Assembly (NCBI GenBank): GCA_023014335.1
Contig: JAECYW010000029.1
Location: 310,001-374,000, forward strand
DNA length: 64,000 bases
From: Galerina marginata
Taxonomy: Eukaryota; Basidiomycota; Agaricomycetes; Agaricales; Galerinaceae
Direction of reading: 5' to 3'
Shown: piece by piece, positions 54,046 through 64,000 of the stretch
Position numbering within the stretch: position 1 is the first letter of the stretch
How the letters are laid out: every line of letters starts with the position of its first letter
Position numbers and translations under genes: made by a program
Notes under the pieces: generated by a model
What the model saw: the letters and a program-made list of their open reading frames with translations, nothing else
What the model was told of the DNA's origin: nothing
Databases searched by the model: none

Positions 54046-57000
54046 ATGGATAATTCGGCGTTTGACCCTCGCACCGACCCTGATTACGAGCAATCGTTTG
54101 AGGACCCATCTCCAGAAGCACTCCAAGAAATGGATCGCGTTGAGAAGGCAATTTTGGACGCGTCTGGACCTATGCCTCGAGAAATGGGTGGCATCGAAAG
54201 GTCAACAGGAAACTCGCCTGGGCCGTTGCCAGTTACCCCTCGTCAGACCACAGGAGGAGGCAGGCGTCAGAAGCCTACCACTCCGACCTCTTTACGCTTG
54301 CGCCAAAATCCCAAACGCAGCGCACGCGCCATAAACACAGGATACAATCCTAACAGTCCACATTCACTTCGCAGGCAGAATGACTCTCCTGATAATTCTC
54401 TTCAAAATCCGGCACCGGTCGAAAGCAAGCTCCCATTCCCAGAGGATGCTAAACCGTCCTTCCGACATTCGCCAAACCCAAGTTCTGGTATACCTCACCC
54501 CCCTGGGATCCATCCCAACAATATGCATTACTCCGGACAGTTCTACTACGGCCATCCTCCTCCCAATGCGATGATGCAACCATACCATCAAATGCCAGGA
54601 ATAAATCAGCATCCTACTGACCAGCCTCAGTATCCTCCCCAACATTATCCCCCGTATTCATTTCCAAGCCAGTTATATGATCCGCAGGTCCTGCCATCGG
54701 AAGGACCGGACCCCGCTAATAGCGTATTTTCTCGACAATATGCCCCATTCCCCCCGGTCCGAATGGGCTCTCAGCGTCCGTCTTGCGAACCCACAGGCAA
54801 TCTATCTCAGGAGCACCGCCCCGGCGCCTCCGAGGTGAATCCTACCGATTTGCCTCCCCCGCCAAGCCAAATCGCTCCTTTTAGGTCTCTTTCAAGTCAG
54901 CCGGCGCCAGAAGTGACACCTTCACCTCTTCCTCCCCCGTCAAGTCAAATCGTTCCTATCGGGTCTCTTTCAAAGCAGCCGGCGCCAGATGTGACACATT
55001 CATCTCTTCCTCTTGGAGTCCCTTCGGTTCGTCTCCAGCCACCTACCCCAGGCGAAGTTCCTCCTCCAGCAAGCCAAGTTACTCTTACCCCATTTACGAG
55101 CGCTTTACTTGCTCCTGGTCCAGAATCTTCGGATCCTCGTCCGCGATCCAATCATGCCAGTGGAAGTGCCGACAGAGAGTCGCACATGTTATATCCTCGT
55201 GCCGACAAACACTCAGATATCGAAGACCTTGATGACGATGAGGAGGAGAGCATCTCATGCCTTGAAGAGTCGCCTACTGTTGGTCGTCTTTCGAATGACC
55301 GGCAGGTGGCCTTAAAAACGGGATTTAAAGACCTCGACGCTCTTGTTGGAAGGATTAGCTCTAAGACGGGATTAACTGCATCGCAGATTGTCGAGCGATG
55401 GGACGTCATCAAAACTCGTTCCGTGAGCTCCTGGAACATCTATCAGTCGTACTTCGCAGAACGACAGGAAATTGAACTGAAGCGATTACCACCGCATAAA
55501 CGACCTGAACGTATGTCATTAATATTTTCTGCCTTATTCTTTCCTGAAATGCAGTTCAGCAGGTGCACCGGCCGGTGTTGGGGTGGTTTCTGCGGCGTAC
55601 GAGTGTTTCAAAGCCGCTGTCCCCGACAGATATGATCGAGTATTACAATCATGGTATCGACTTCACCAAGTGTCCGAGATCGGTGGGATGAGCATGGGCC
55701 GCCGAGAACGTGAATTTTCAAGATATGCCGACGGCCTTGAACATACTGTAAGTTGCGACCTGAATCATTTTTCGATGTTTCTGACGATTCTTTCTCATGG
55801 AAACAGATTCGAAATGCCGCCGCTATGTACAGCTTTCATGCCATTGTCCTTGTTGTCGGCGGCGTGGTTAATCAAGATCAAAACCTCGCTCGCGTCATAT
55901 CAAGCGATTGTGCCCTTGATGTATGTTACTTTTATGCTACACTCTCATGTCTCGGATGGCGCTTTAATCGTAAAATCAGTTCTTCGTAGATCGCTACTCC
56001 AGTACGGACCGAAAAGCCTTAGGTCATATGAGGGCACATGTATAGTACGTATTCCTTGTACATCCTTCTAGATTAATCACTCAGTCGACAACACAGTGAC
56101 CGAATGTCAAGGCAGATGATTTTGGAGGATGCGGAGGATGTCGCTCCCGAGCAGCCATCTCCCCCCACGACGACGGGCACACCATCGGGTGTTTCTGGGC
56201 CCGTTAAATCTGAATCTACAAGTACTAGCATCCCCAACACTTGCGTGGCTGAAGTAGATTTTCTTAGAGAGAAGTTTGCTGCCATGGGAGGTATGCATGC
56301 CTGGCTATCTTTCTGGATCGTTCCTGCTGACAGCTTTATCTCAAGCAAACGTTGAAGTCATCCTCATGGCACAAAAATCGCTAAAGTGGAAAAACATGCT
56401 CCACTTGTTCGCTGAGGCCGGGTACATCGTCATCAACTGGCCGGACGGTGTAACCTTTCCATGTGACGACAAGAAAGGGAAAGGGATATCTGGACTGACA
56501 AACCAAGATCGCAGTCTTCTCATCGCTGCTTTCAATGACCCAATAAACCCCTTAGGTGTACAAAAAGTTTCGGATGGTAAGTCGCTTTCCGAACTCTGCA
56601 TTTCCGGTTCATTGAGTATTCTTTGAAGAAGCCGTCCCTTCCTCTGAGCCTGCAGCCATTGGAGCGCCTCCTCCTTCCGACTCTCCTTATGCCTTTGGCC
56701 GGCGCAAATTTCTTGACAAAAGTCTCAGTGAGGATAGAAAGGGCCTTCCACGCCTTCCTCCTGCTACCGAATCTGGAACAAAGAGGATTGACGCTCGACT
56801 ACACCCTCCAGCTGCTACCAAACCTGGAACGAAGAAGGCTGATGCTCCACCGCGCCCTCCGGCTGCTACCAAAATTCGACAGAGGAGGGAGACTGCCACT
56901 AGGACAAAAAAGAAGGCGTCGGCTCCAAAGGGCAAACAAGCCAAGTCTCGCGAGTCATCTAGTAACGATTCCGACGACATACCTTTACAAAACAATGTCG

Positions 57001-58204
57001 ACGATAACGATTATGTCCCCAAGGGGCTTCAGCTCCCTGGTCGCATTCTGCGCAGTGAGACCAGGACCCTTCCTCCCGAAGAGCGCCATGTCTCCGTCAA
57101 CGACTTGATCGAGAGGCATAAATCTATGATAGGTATTTTTGTCTTTTTGAGGTAACGTCACCCCGCTCACTGTCTGCACCAGGCAAAGATTCGAAAACCG
57201 TATCTAACACCGACAGCGATGGCGTGCCGAAGGATGATGCAAGTTTGACGCATCAAAACTCGTCAGTAGGCGTAGGCGCAGATTCTCCTGATACTCTGCC
57301 TGACAGTACACGTCTGCCATCCGAGTCTCTATCCTCTTGTACCTCAAGAAAGCGACATTCAGCAGCCGATTCTGAGGCGATCGACAAGGTTTCCCAGGAC
57401 CTCTTCGGTCCTTCTAAAAGAGCCAGACGAGATTACGGCGAGGCGACGTCAGACCGTGACTCTGCTCCTGTAACCAGTCTTACGGTGAAGCGGGATGACG
57501 CTCGGACAGTACGAGGCGTCATCCCACCTACCAGTTCTCATCCCATTGCTCAGCATGCTTCCCATTCCCATGACACATCCCGGCAACAAGATTCACAGGG
57601 CTATACTGAGGCTCCACCAGAGGCTGCTCAAGCTGCTCCCACCCCATACGCAAACTACCCTCCACAGTGGCACGGCCCATACCCACCTGGGCAAACATCG
57701 TATCCTCATCCATATCCACCGCCTGATGTTTATCCGACATCGTATCCACGTCCTCCCGATTGGTCCGCTCACCCTGGCTCCGGTTGGGTCCAGCATGAAG
57801 ACCGCCTAGCACCTGGGACCGACAAATCTCCCAATCCGCCTCCGACGTCGTATCCACCTCCCAATTGGTCTGCTCACCCTGGCTCCGGTTGGGTCCAGCA
57901 AGGAGACCGCCCAGGGCCTGTAACTGACAAGACTTCGAAACCGCCTCAAAGTAATGCATCTTATCCTCCTCCTTTTGGGTACGGGCCGCCAGGAAACTGG
58001 TCGCGGCCACCACCTGTACATCCTGGCATCCCCATGTATCACGAACCTTACGGGCAGTATCACGAACCTCCTCGAGCTGGCGCTCCACCGTCTCATTGGC
58101 GTCAACACTCCAATCAAGCCGAGTCCTCGACGAGGAGTAATTTCAACCACGGCGATAATACTCTCAACAGCGAACAACAGCGTGATAATATCGAAGGTTC
58201 TTAA
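54046..58204 (+). CDS. Large proline-rich, lineage-specific basidiomycete protein of unknown function
   Basis: A long first exon from MDNSAFDPRTDPDYEQSFED through Pro/Gln/Tyr-rich, disordered sequence reaches a folded part: TGFKDLDALVGRISSKTGLT, SWNIYQSYFAERQEIELKRL, CFKAAVPDRYDRVLQSWYRL, GRREREFSRYADGLEHT. After GT-AG introns it continues IRNAAAMYSFHAIVLVVGGV, RKALGHMRAHVY, WKNMLHLFAEAGYIVINWPD and GKGISGLTNQDRSLLIAAFN, then a basic Lys/Arg-rich stretch and a Pro/Tyr-rich tail with two repeats of WSAHPGSGWVQ. Total is near 1,190 residues, to TAA 58202-58204. I recall similar proteins (INWPD and GISDLT-type blocks) in many Agaricomycete genomes, often in multiple copies and unnamed. The basic patches suggest a nuclear location. 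It has no known catalytic motif. Confidence 0.8.
57761..57965. repeat. 105-bp in-frame tandem duplication in the C-terminal tail
   Basis: Two copies, starting TGGTCCGCTCACCCTGGCTC at 57761 and TGGTCTGCTCACCCTGGCTC at 57866. They encode the repeated WSAHPGSGWVQ segment followed by a DR..PGTDK or DR..PVTDK segment. Confidence 0.8.
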
Positions 58205-59423
58205 AAAGTCAAGGTCGCGTTTACGGTTTGCTTTTGGCCTCGTCTTTTGTGTGGTCATTCCACTATGTAGATTATCTTTGCTTGATTTTTTTTTGCTCCG
58301 ATACTGTGCTCGTTATCGGCTCACGATCATCCGGAGGGATATCAGATTGGTGCCTGTCCATCGCAGGCTGTTGTAGCATTTTTCTTGGCTCCTTTGACGC
58401 AGCGCCTTGCCCCAGTCTACCCTTCCACATGGCCTGTCCGTTGCAGGTTGTTGTAGCACATTTCTTGACTCCTTTGATGCAGCGCCTTGCCCGGTCTACT
58501 ACCCTTCCAGAAACCTATCTCCTCGACGTATCAATGCATTGCCCGTCTTCCTTTCATTCCTGGTTGATTTATTTTGAAATGCTCCTTACTCTTTAATTCC
58601 CTGCCCTTCAATACATGTATATAACAAACACCCTACCAACGTGCAAAATAACAATTATATCGGGCATCCACTACCTTTTTGGAGCCTAAAATCATTGGAT
58701 TAAACGCCCATTCTAGGACAACTCAATCACAGTGGGATACGACGGCGGTCATGGGTTGAGAGAAAAATTTTGGGAGCAGATTTTTGGAAAAAGATATACT
58801 CTTCGTGATGTACTTGAGAATTATGATCGGAGAATCTTGATTGGTGAAATCTTCCCGAGAGAGAGAGAGTCTCTCTGTCAGAGAGTTCATCCATCGATTT
58901 CAGAGAGCGTAACCTCCTCCAGAAGGGCTCCGCGATCATCGTTGGGGCGGCGCGTCCTATTAAGGAATTGAGTGCCAGGGATACCGTCGACAACGGACCT
59001 GTTAGGTGGGTTCTTCTCAGCAAGGAAACCGGACCATAAGGTGCTTCTAACTGCTGCCAAAGGTGAAATAAGCTGTATTATAACTCCGGGGATATTACTT
59101 CCAGAAGTCCGAGGATCGGAATATATAAAATACAGTGGGCGTAAGTTTTGCCCACCTATCCAAACATACCTTGTGTGGGGGGCTTAGGCTGTGCAAGCCT
59201 GACCATTCTGTCCCACGTTAGGACGGAATCTGATATACGCTCCACTTCCTGATGACGGTTCGCTCCGGATTTCTAGATGGATGAAAAACGGTGATTACTC
59301 CTGTCGTCTTACAAGGCAACCCACAACCGCCCAAGTTTCATGACTTCAGATAGCGAGCTGCTGGAGATATAAACGGTATATGTTCTAACGCCCTGAACGC
59401 ACTGCACAATAAACCTTTCCGTC
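58205..59423. other. Intergenic, with 3' repeat and no gene
   Basis: Holds the 3' region of the preceding gene, including the tandem repeat at 58353-58509, and the promoter of the membrane-protein gene at 59424. Frames at 58732-59187 have no support. A short palindrome of GA/TC repeats lies near 58858-58885. Confidence 0.4.
58353..58509. repeat. Tandem duplication, period 80 bp, just past a stop codon
   Basis: Copies 58353-58428 and 58433-58509 start CCTGTCC and end CCCTTCCA, and share GTTGTAGCA, CCTTTGA.GCAGCGCCTTGCCC. They begin about 150 bases after the stop codon of the large gene, so they probably lie in its 3' UTR. Confidence 0.85.
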
Positions 59424-60767
59424 ATGCAACTCCCAAATTTCCCAATTGACAAGGCCTACCTCGTCGGTGGCTGGCTGGCCTCCGCTTTTTGGGGTGTGCA
59501 TGATTCCCTTCCCTCTAAAGCAGTCGTCTAAAATCTTATTTAAACAGGAGCGTTCACTGTGCTAATATGTATCTGGGGTCTATCGGTTTCCAGAAACACA
59601 CGCTCACGAACTCATGTCGCGTTCCCCTTGGCAATAATTTTCATGTGAGTTATAGTCATTATTCTGAGAACGTCAGTTTCTAATTCGCACCAATCCGCAG
59701 GTACATACTTGCAACCGTTCACATTTCTCTCGTCCTAGCTAGGCTCGTTCAAGCATTCATCGTTCATGTCAATGACGAAGGTGCTATCATGTATCTGGCT
59801 GACATCGGAGCTCCATTGAATCGCGCCAAAGATATGATTTATGTTTCTTTAGTAAGCATGCATAATCGCCGTGGCCCTCCAAGGTACTGATAAATTTGCA
59901 GATCGTTTCTGGTGATTCGATTATTATTTGGCGTTGCTTCATGGTGTGGAACAAGAGCTACTTTATTATCGCATTGCCCCTCTGCATGGTTCTGGGAACA
60001 GCTAGTAAGTCTCGATTCAATAATGGCCAAACAAAAATTCAATTTCTTATCTTGAAAGTTTCTGGATATGGAGCTATTGGTCATTATTTCTTGACCGATC
60101 CCTACATACCAGAGACTGTGCAGTGGGCCCAGAGTATGCTCGCCGTCTCAATGGTCACAAATATTCTAGTGACTGGGCTCACAGCTGGAAGGATCTGGTG
60201 GGTCATTAATCTTATAAAGAATGTCGGCCACCAGTAACATCCCGAATCTAATGTTCTAAAGGTATGTGGCACGAAAGCTAGATGCCGAATCATTTGGCCC
60301 CTCTCTACTCCGTTACAGATCTATTATTCTTCTCATTGTCGAATCCGGTGTATTCATGGCTGTCAGCAAAATCATTGAGTTTACTCTGTTCCAACTTGCT
60401 CCTGACGATGGATTGGATGGCCTCAACGCGTTGTACATTCCTTTGGATTGCATGCCGCAAATTATGGTGGGTCTGATTTAGATTTTCCAACATGTTCGCC
60501 TTTTTTACTGCATTCTTGCAGGGTATTTGTCCAACTTTTATTATGCTCGCCGTCAGTACAGGCCTGTCTTCTCCAGGAACGGCGGCGTATACCGGAAATG
60601 GAACGTACCCAGGTCAGGCCGGGGGTGGTTCAGGCCAGTCGAGCAGAGCTCTAATGCCAATGGTTTTCACTCGCAAAGGTCGGGAGATGGGAACAGATAC
60701 TACCTTAGCTGGCCATATGAATTCTGAGACTAAAAGGACTGCATCATTTTCAACCGGCAGCGTTTGA
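59424..60767 (+). CDS. Multipass (about seven-helix) membrane protein, agaricomycete family
   Basis: Spliced from ATG 59424 (MQLPNFPIDKAYLVGGWLAS) through about seven exons to TGA 60765-60767, near 330 residues. Hydrophobic segments recur: FTVLICIWGLSVS, VAFPLAIIFMYILATVHISL, SYFIIALPLCMVLGTAVSGY, MLAVSMVTNILVTGLTAGRI, IILLIVESGVFMAVSKIIEF and ICPTFIMLAVSTGL. The pattern VSGDSIIIWRCFMVWNKSY and TAGRIWYVARKL is one I associate with a large unnamed mushroom family of seven-helix proteins (transporter- or receptor-like). The C-terminal 70 residues are a hydrophilic Ser/Gly-rich tail, likely cytosolic. Ligand or transport role unknown. Confidence 0.8.
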
Positions 60768-63700
60768 CTTGGAGCTGGTTTGGTCGATCTGTTTCAACCA
60801 AGTTTGTCGTCTTGACTATTTTGTTGTATCCCTCGATCATGCACCGCAATGTACTGGTTACAAGCAGATCATTCGCACATAGGGAATGGTCTCCAAAAGG
60901 TTTTTCCTGTTGTATTTTGGGAACGAAATAAATTCGACTTCGTCGAGAATACCATACGGACAACTGGGTTATACACCCTCCAGAGAAGCAGGGAACGGAA
61001 AGTTTCTATTTGCTTGGTAAACCGAGAAAACTCACGAGCTGGGAACGCGCTTGAATTTGACGACGGGCCAGAACAGGAGGGGCAGAGAGGTGAGAGGCGC
61101 ATCGTGCGTTGCCGGCGGTGCCAGTAGTAGTGGGATGGTTGAGCTTGGACGAATCGCTGGTGGGTAGACGATGGGGCGGGCGATGGACTGAACGACTCGG
61201 GATTCAGATAAACGCCAGCGCCAAGTGCTGGCTGTCCAGAGTCGAAGAACAAGACCTTTTAGTACCAGTGCCCGAGGAACAGAAAGCCATCATCGTTGTC
61301 GTCCTAACACCAGCCCAGGTTGCAAGTGGTCGTACTTGACCTCGGAGGAAGCCTCCTACCCCTTCTCCCTTCCCTCCCCTATCGTCGCCCGCGATCCCAC
61401 CCCCGACGCTCCAAAGCCGAGAAAGATAGGGCTTTACCACGTGGCACCGGTGATCGGGGAAAGAAAAGCAAAGGCAGAAAGCAGCGGCGCCAGCGCGTAC
61501 ACGCTGCAAACTAGGTGGACTTTGAGAAAATGAGTACAGAGAACGCAGGTCGTGACGGAGCTTGAGGTGAAGCTGAAGTCGCGGTCACGGTTGAGAGGGA
61601 CGGCGTTTTCGATTTTTGATGGTTATTTGTCGACGCCTTCGGTCTGATTATAGCCAAAAAGGGTAAGACGAAGAAACTTTTATGAGCACTGCACGCCCAG
61701 AACCAAGGTTCGACTCGACTTTCTATAAGTATCATGATAGAGATCGTGCGCAATCCTAGTCCTGTCCCAGCGCGAGCACAGAACGAGCCAGGGCGGGGGC
61801 GTTGGTGGGACGGAAGGAAGAAGATAGGACCAACAAACTAGACCAGCTAGACCAGGAAAACTGCAACTTAAGCCTCAGCCCCAGCACCGGCTTGCATGAA
61901 CACGGTGACGCTGAGCAGAAGGAGCGTCCGCAGGAGGAGCAATAGCAGCGACAGGTGAACTTAAGTATTACAAATGAGGACGTGAGGCACCAGCGGTTGT
62001 AAAAAATCCAGGGTCGGGAGGGGGGTCGGTCAGTTCAAGTGCGAGGCTTCGTTAGAGTAACCCTGCGATACTTTCCTGATGCTGAGGCCACGAGGGAGGT
62101 GGAGTTAGTTAGGTGAGACGCAAAAAGGAAAGACGGGAAGAAGATGAATGGATGGTATTAGAAGACGAAAGACTCGAGAGAAGCAAAGAGGCTCGCTAGG
62201 ACTGGGAGAGAAACGTGCATACGAATTAGAACGAGAATATGAATTCAAATGTGGCAAACGTCCGCGAACAAAAACGATAAAGGAAACAAGAGAGACGACA
62301 GATGAAATAGAAAAAGAAAATTAACCAGACTTACCACTCACCCCGAGTCGATACTCTGGCACGACCACATGGACTGTAAGACCCACATCCTGAATGTCCT
62401 CCCCGCCCATACCCATACTACATCATTTACCTCCAGCATCCAGACACAGACTTGCAAGCAGGGCCCGCCGCCCAGGATGGGGGCCGGCGCGTGGGGTGGT
62501 GGAAAATTGGCAGCAGCGGCATTGGTGATGCCCCCTGTTGCGCCTTGTTCTGGTTCTGGTTCATGGCGCTATGTACGTCTATGTATGCGTGACGTGTGTG
62601 GGTATATTCGCAGAGTATGTGGCCTCGCTTTTGAAGACGAGTTCTGCGTGGAGCGTCAGGCTGGCAGCCGTCATGGGCATTACTCTACAACAGGAGAAGG
62701 GGATATCTCGCCTTCTAGGAAATGAGCGCTTGAAGAGAGCCCCAGCAAGACGAGAAAGAGGAAGACGGACCACCATGACGCTAGTCAAACTGACCCTCTC
62801 TCCTAGCAGAGCTCGATTCTCCAGATTTTCATTCTCTCCTTCGTTTGCTTTGTCTTCCTCTAGCACGTTAAAGTACGACCAATATGAGCACTCGGCGCTC
62901 TCAATCGCCACCGGTCCTGCAGCTGGCTCCGGCTCACGTAGATGTTACAAAGACCAAGCAGGCGTCCGACACCACGAATGTGAGCCTATAAGTATCCTGT
63001 CATACCCGGCACCGAGGAATTCGCGAACGGGTTGGCGAACCTAATGTATGAGGTCGCAATGCGATGGAAGTGAACTGTTGGTAATAAAGGAGAAGCAAAT
63101 GCATACCGTTCAGCCAGCTCAGCTTTCGTGCAGAGATGAACTTAGGCGATATGATTGAAATGTCGAAACTTGGCAATGGGAGCGAGTTGCAACTTGTGAT
63201 TATGTCGTTCACGTGATTTAAGACCTTCCTCGGCCAGTGAACGGCAACGCCCATGGCCATCTTTGCACAAAGAATCAAGCTTCAAAAAAGCTTTTGTTGG
63301 AACATAAGTACTGTCAGCAGTTAGATCCACTTTAAATTTTACGCATTGATAAAGTACAACAGATATGGGACCACCTCGACTGGGCCACCTGGCCAAATTA
63401 AGAAGATGCACGTGATGTATTATTTCGATCCCAATCCGGTACGGCAGCTTTAAACGTCGAATTTGTGGCTTTCCCGAGGAGAGCGTCTTATCAAGGATAA
63501 TCGTTGGTGCCGACACATTCGCCTGCACATACCAAACTTAAATAATATTAGGAACTGCCGACGTTCAAAGATGAACAAATTAGACACAGCGTCGGCCTTC
63601 GGTGATGTTCTCGGATTAAAATTTGGGAGTTTGTACGAAGTTATCAAGTACAACTGTCATTAAGTAGACCAGAGTCGGAGCAGGGGACTTCCTTCTCACA

Positions 63701-63798
63701 AAACTTTGGTGAGTCGAGGTATATAAATTGCTGAGTGCAACTCCACGATAACTCTATTCTTGATTCGAAAGAAAGTTCTAGCTACAAAGCCTTGAGCC
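60768..63798. other. 3-kb stretch with no firmly supported gene
   Basis: Frames here (for example plus 62538-63044, minus 60869-61252 and 62579-62911) overlap each other and have biased composition. 61950-62320 is purine-rich on the plus strand. A minus-strand exon candidate at 63142-63525 is listed separately. I see no rRNA, tRNA or transposase signature. Confidence 0.4.
63142..63525 (-). CDS. Tentative internal or terminal exon of an unrecognised minus-strand gene
   Basis: An open stretch after an AG acceptor (TATGTGCAG) reads ANVSAPTIILDKTLSSGKPQ, KLPYRIGIEIIHHVHLLNLA and KAFLKLDSLCKDGHGRCRSL to a stop at 63142. It has no ATG of its own, so it would need an upstream exon between 63530 and 63798. 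Balanced composition favours coding, but no family is recognised. Confidence 0.3.
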   Translation of the reverse strand, partial: QANVSAPTIILDKTLSSGKPQIRRLKLPYRIGIEIIHHVHLLNLARWPSRGGPISVVLYQCVKFKVDLTADSTYVPTKAFLKLDSLCKDGHGRCRSLAEEGLKSRERHNHKLQLAPIAKFRHFNHIA

Positions 63799-63987
63799 AT
63801 GAACCTCTTCTTCTTCTTAAGTTTATTGTCGACAGTGATTGCATCGCAGAATGCACTCCCATGCACCACCGACACTGATTGTGCAGCACTACGTTGCCCA
63901 CCTGGAACCAGAACTTGCGAGCCTGCATTTTGCGACAACTTTATATGCGCCAGGCCCTCCTGTGTTTCGGGAAGTCAGCAGTGTCCG
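63799..63987 (+). CDS. Small cysteine-rich secreted protein, partial (runs off the window)
   Basis: ATG 63799 begins a signal peptide (MNLFFFLSLLSTVIASQ). The mature part, ALPCTTDTDCAALRCPPGTR and onward, has nine cysteines within about 45 residues. The exon ends at 63987 with a GTGAGT donor, and the rest of the gene lies outside the window. The TATA-like sequence TATATAAAT at about 63720 is about 80 bases upstream. Small secreted cysteine-rich proteins of mushrooms include effectors and antimicrobials, but no family is identified here. Confidence 0.65.
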
Positions 63988-64000
63988 GTGAGTTTTCATT

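Noticed and set aside
62538..63044. 168-codon plus-strand frame and its minus-strand overlap
   Set aside because: Both strands are open over the same bases with Arg/Ser-biased composition and no motif; neither shows splice signals that improve the reading.

Overview
The window looks like genomic DNA of a mushroom-forming basidiomycete (Agaricomycetes). Most genes are cut by many introns of about 45 to 70 bases, intergenic DNA is long and repeat-rich, and several families are typical of this class: DUF6534 membrane proteins, DUF5648 secreted proteins, Spt5-like NGN/KOW proteins, MYND fingers and a KDZ transposase with a Ulp1-type protease. All gene models were spliced by hand from the sequence; no database search was possible.

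Layout. 0-12 kb holds scattered single genes: a DUF6534 membrane protein (318-1769), a DUF5648 secreted protein (3800-4486), a candidate solo LTR (6513-6749), an intronless DUF5077/DUF3472 gene whose 3' end was hit by a small DNA transposon (8062-9786), and a conserved 189-residue protein of unknown function (11235-11804).

13.5-29.7 kb is the main find, an apparent sesquiterpenoid biosynthetic gene cluster. In order it carries a P450 (minus), a divergent P450 (plus), an MFS exporter (plus), a class I sesquiterpene synthase (minus), a third P450 (minus) and a short-chain dehydrogenase (minus). The synthase would cyclise farnesyl diphosphate, the P450s and dehydrogenase would oxidise the scaffold, and the MFS protein would export the product. 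The third P450 and the dehydrogenase each need a non-GT splice donor at one intron, so part of the cluster may be decaying.

30.5-36.0 kb is a nearly intact KDZ transposase gene. A 791-bp element with long inverted repeats sits inside one of its introns. 36-39 kb holds small unrecognised genes.

39.2-47.8 kb contains a long JmjC-like gene with an acidic minisatellite (minus), facing an Spt5-like gene (plus) that a hAT-type MITE has split with a perfect 8-bp target duplication. 48-52.5 kb carries lineage-specific hypothetical genes and a tandem pair of MYND-finger genes. 54.0-58.2 kb is a large multi-exon proline-rich gene of an unnamed basidiomycete family. 59.4-60.8 kb encodes a multipass membrane protein. 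The last gene (63799 to the edge) is the first exon of a small cysteine-rich secreted protein.
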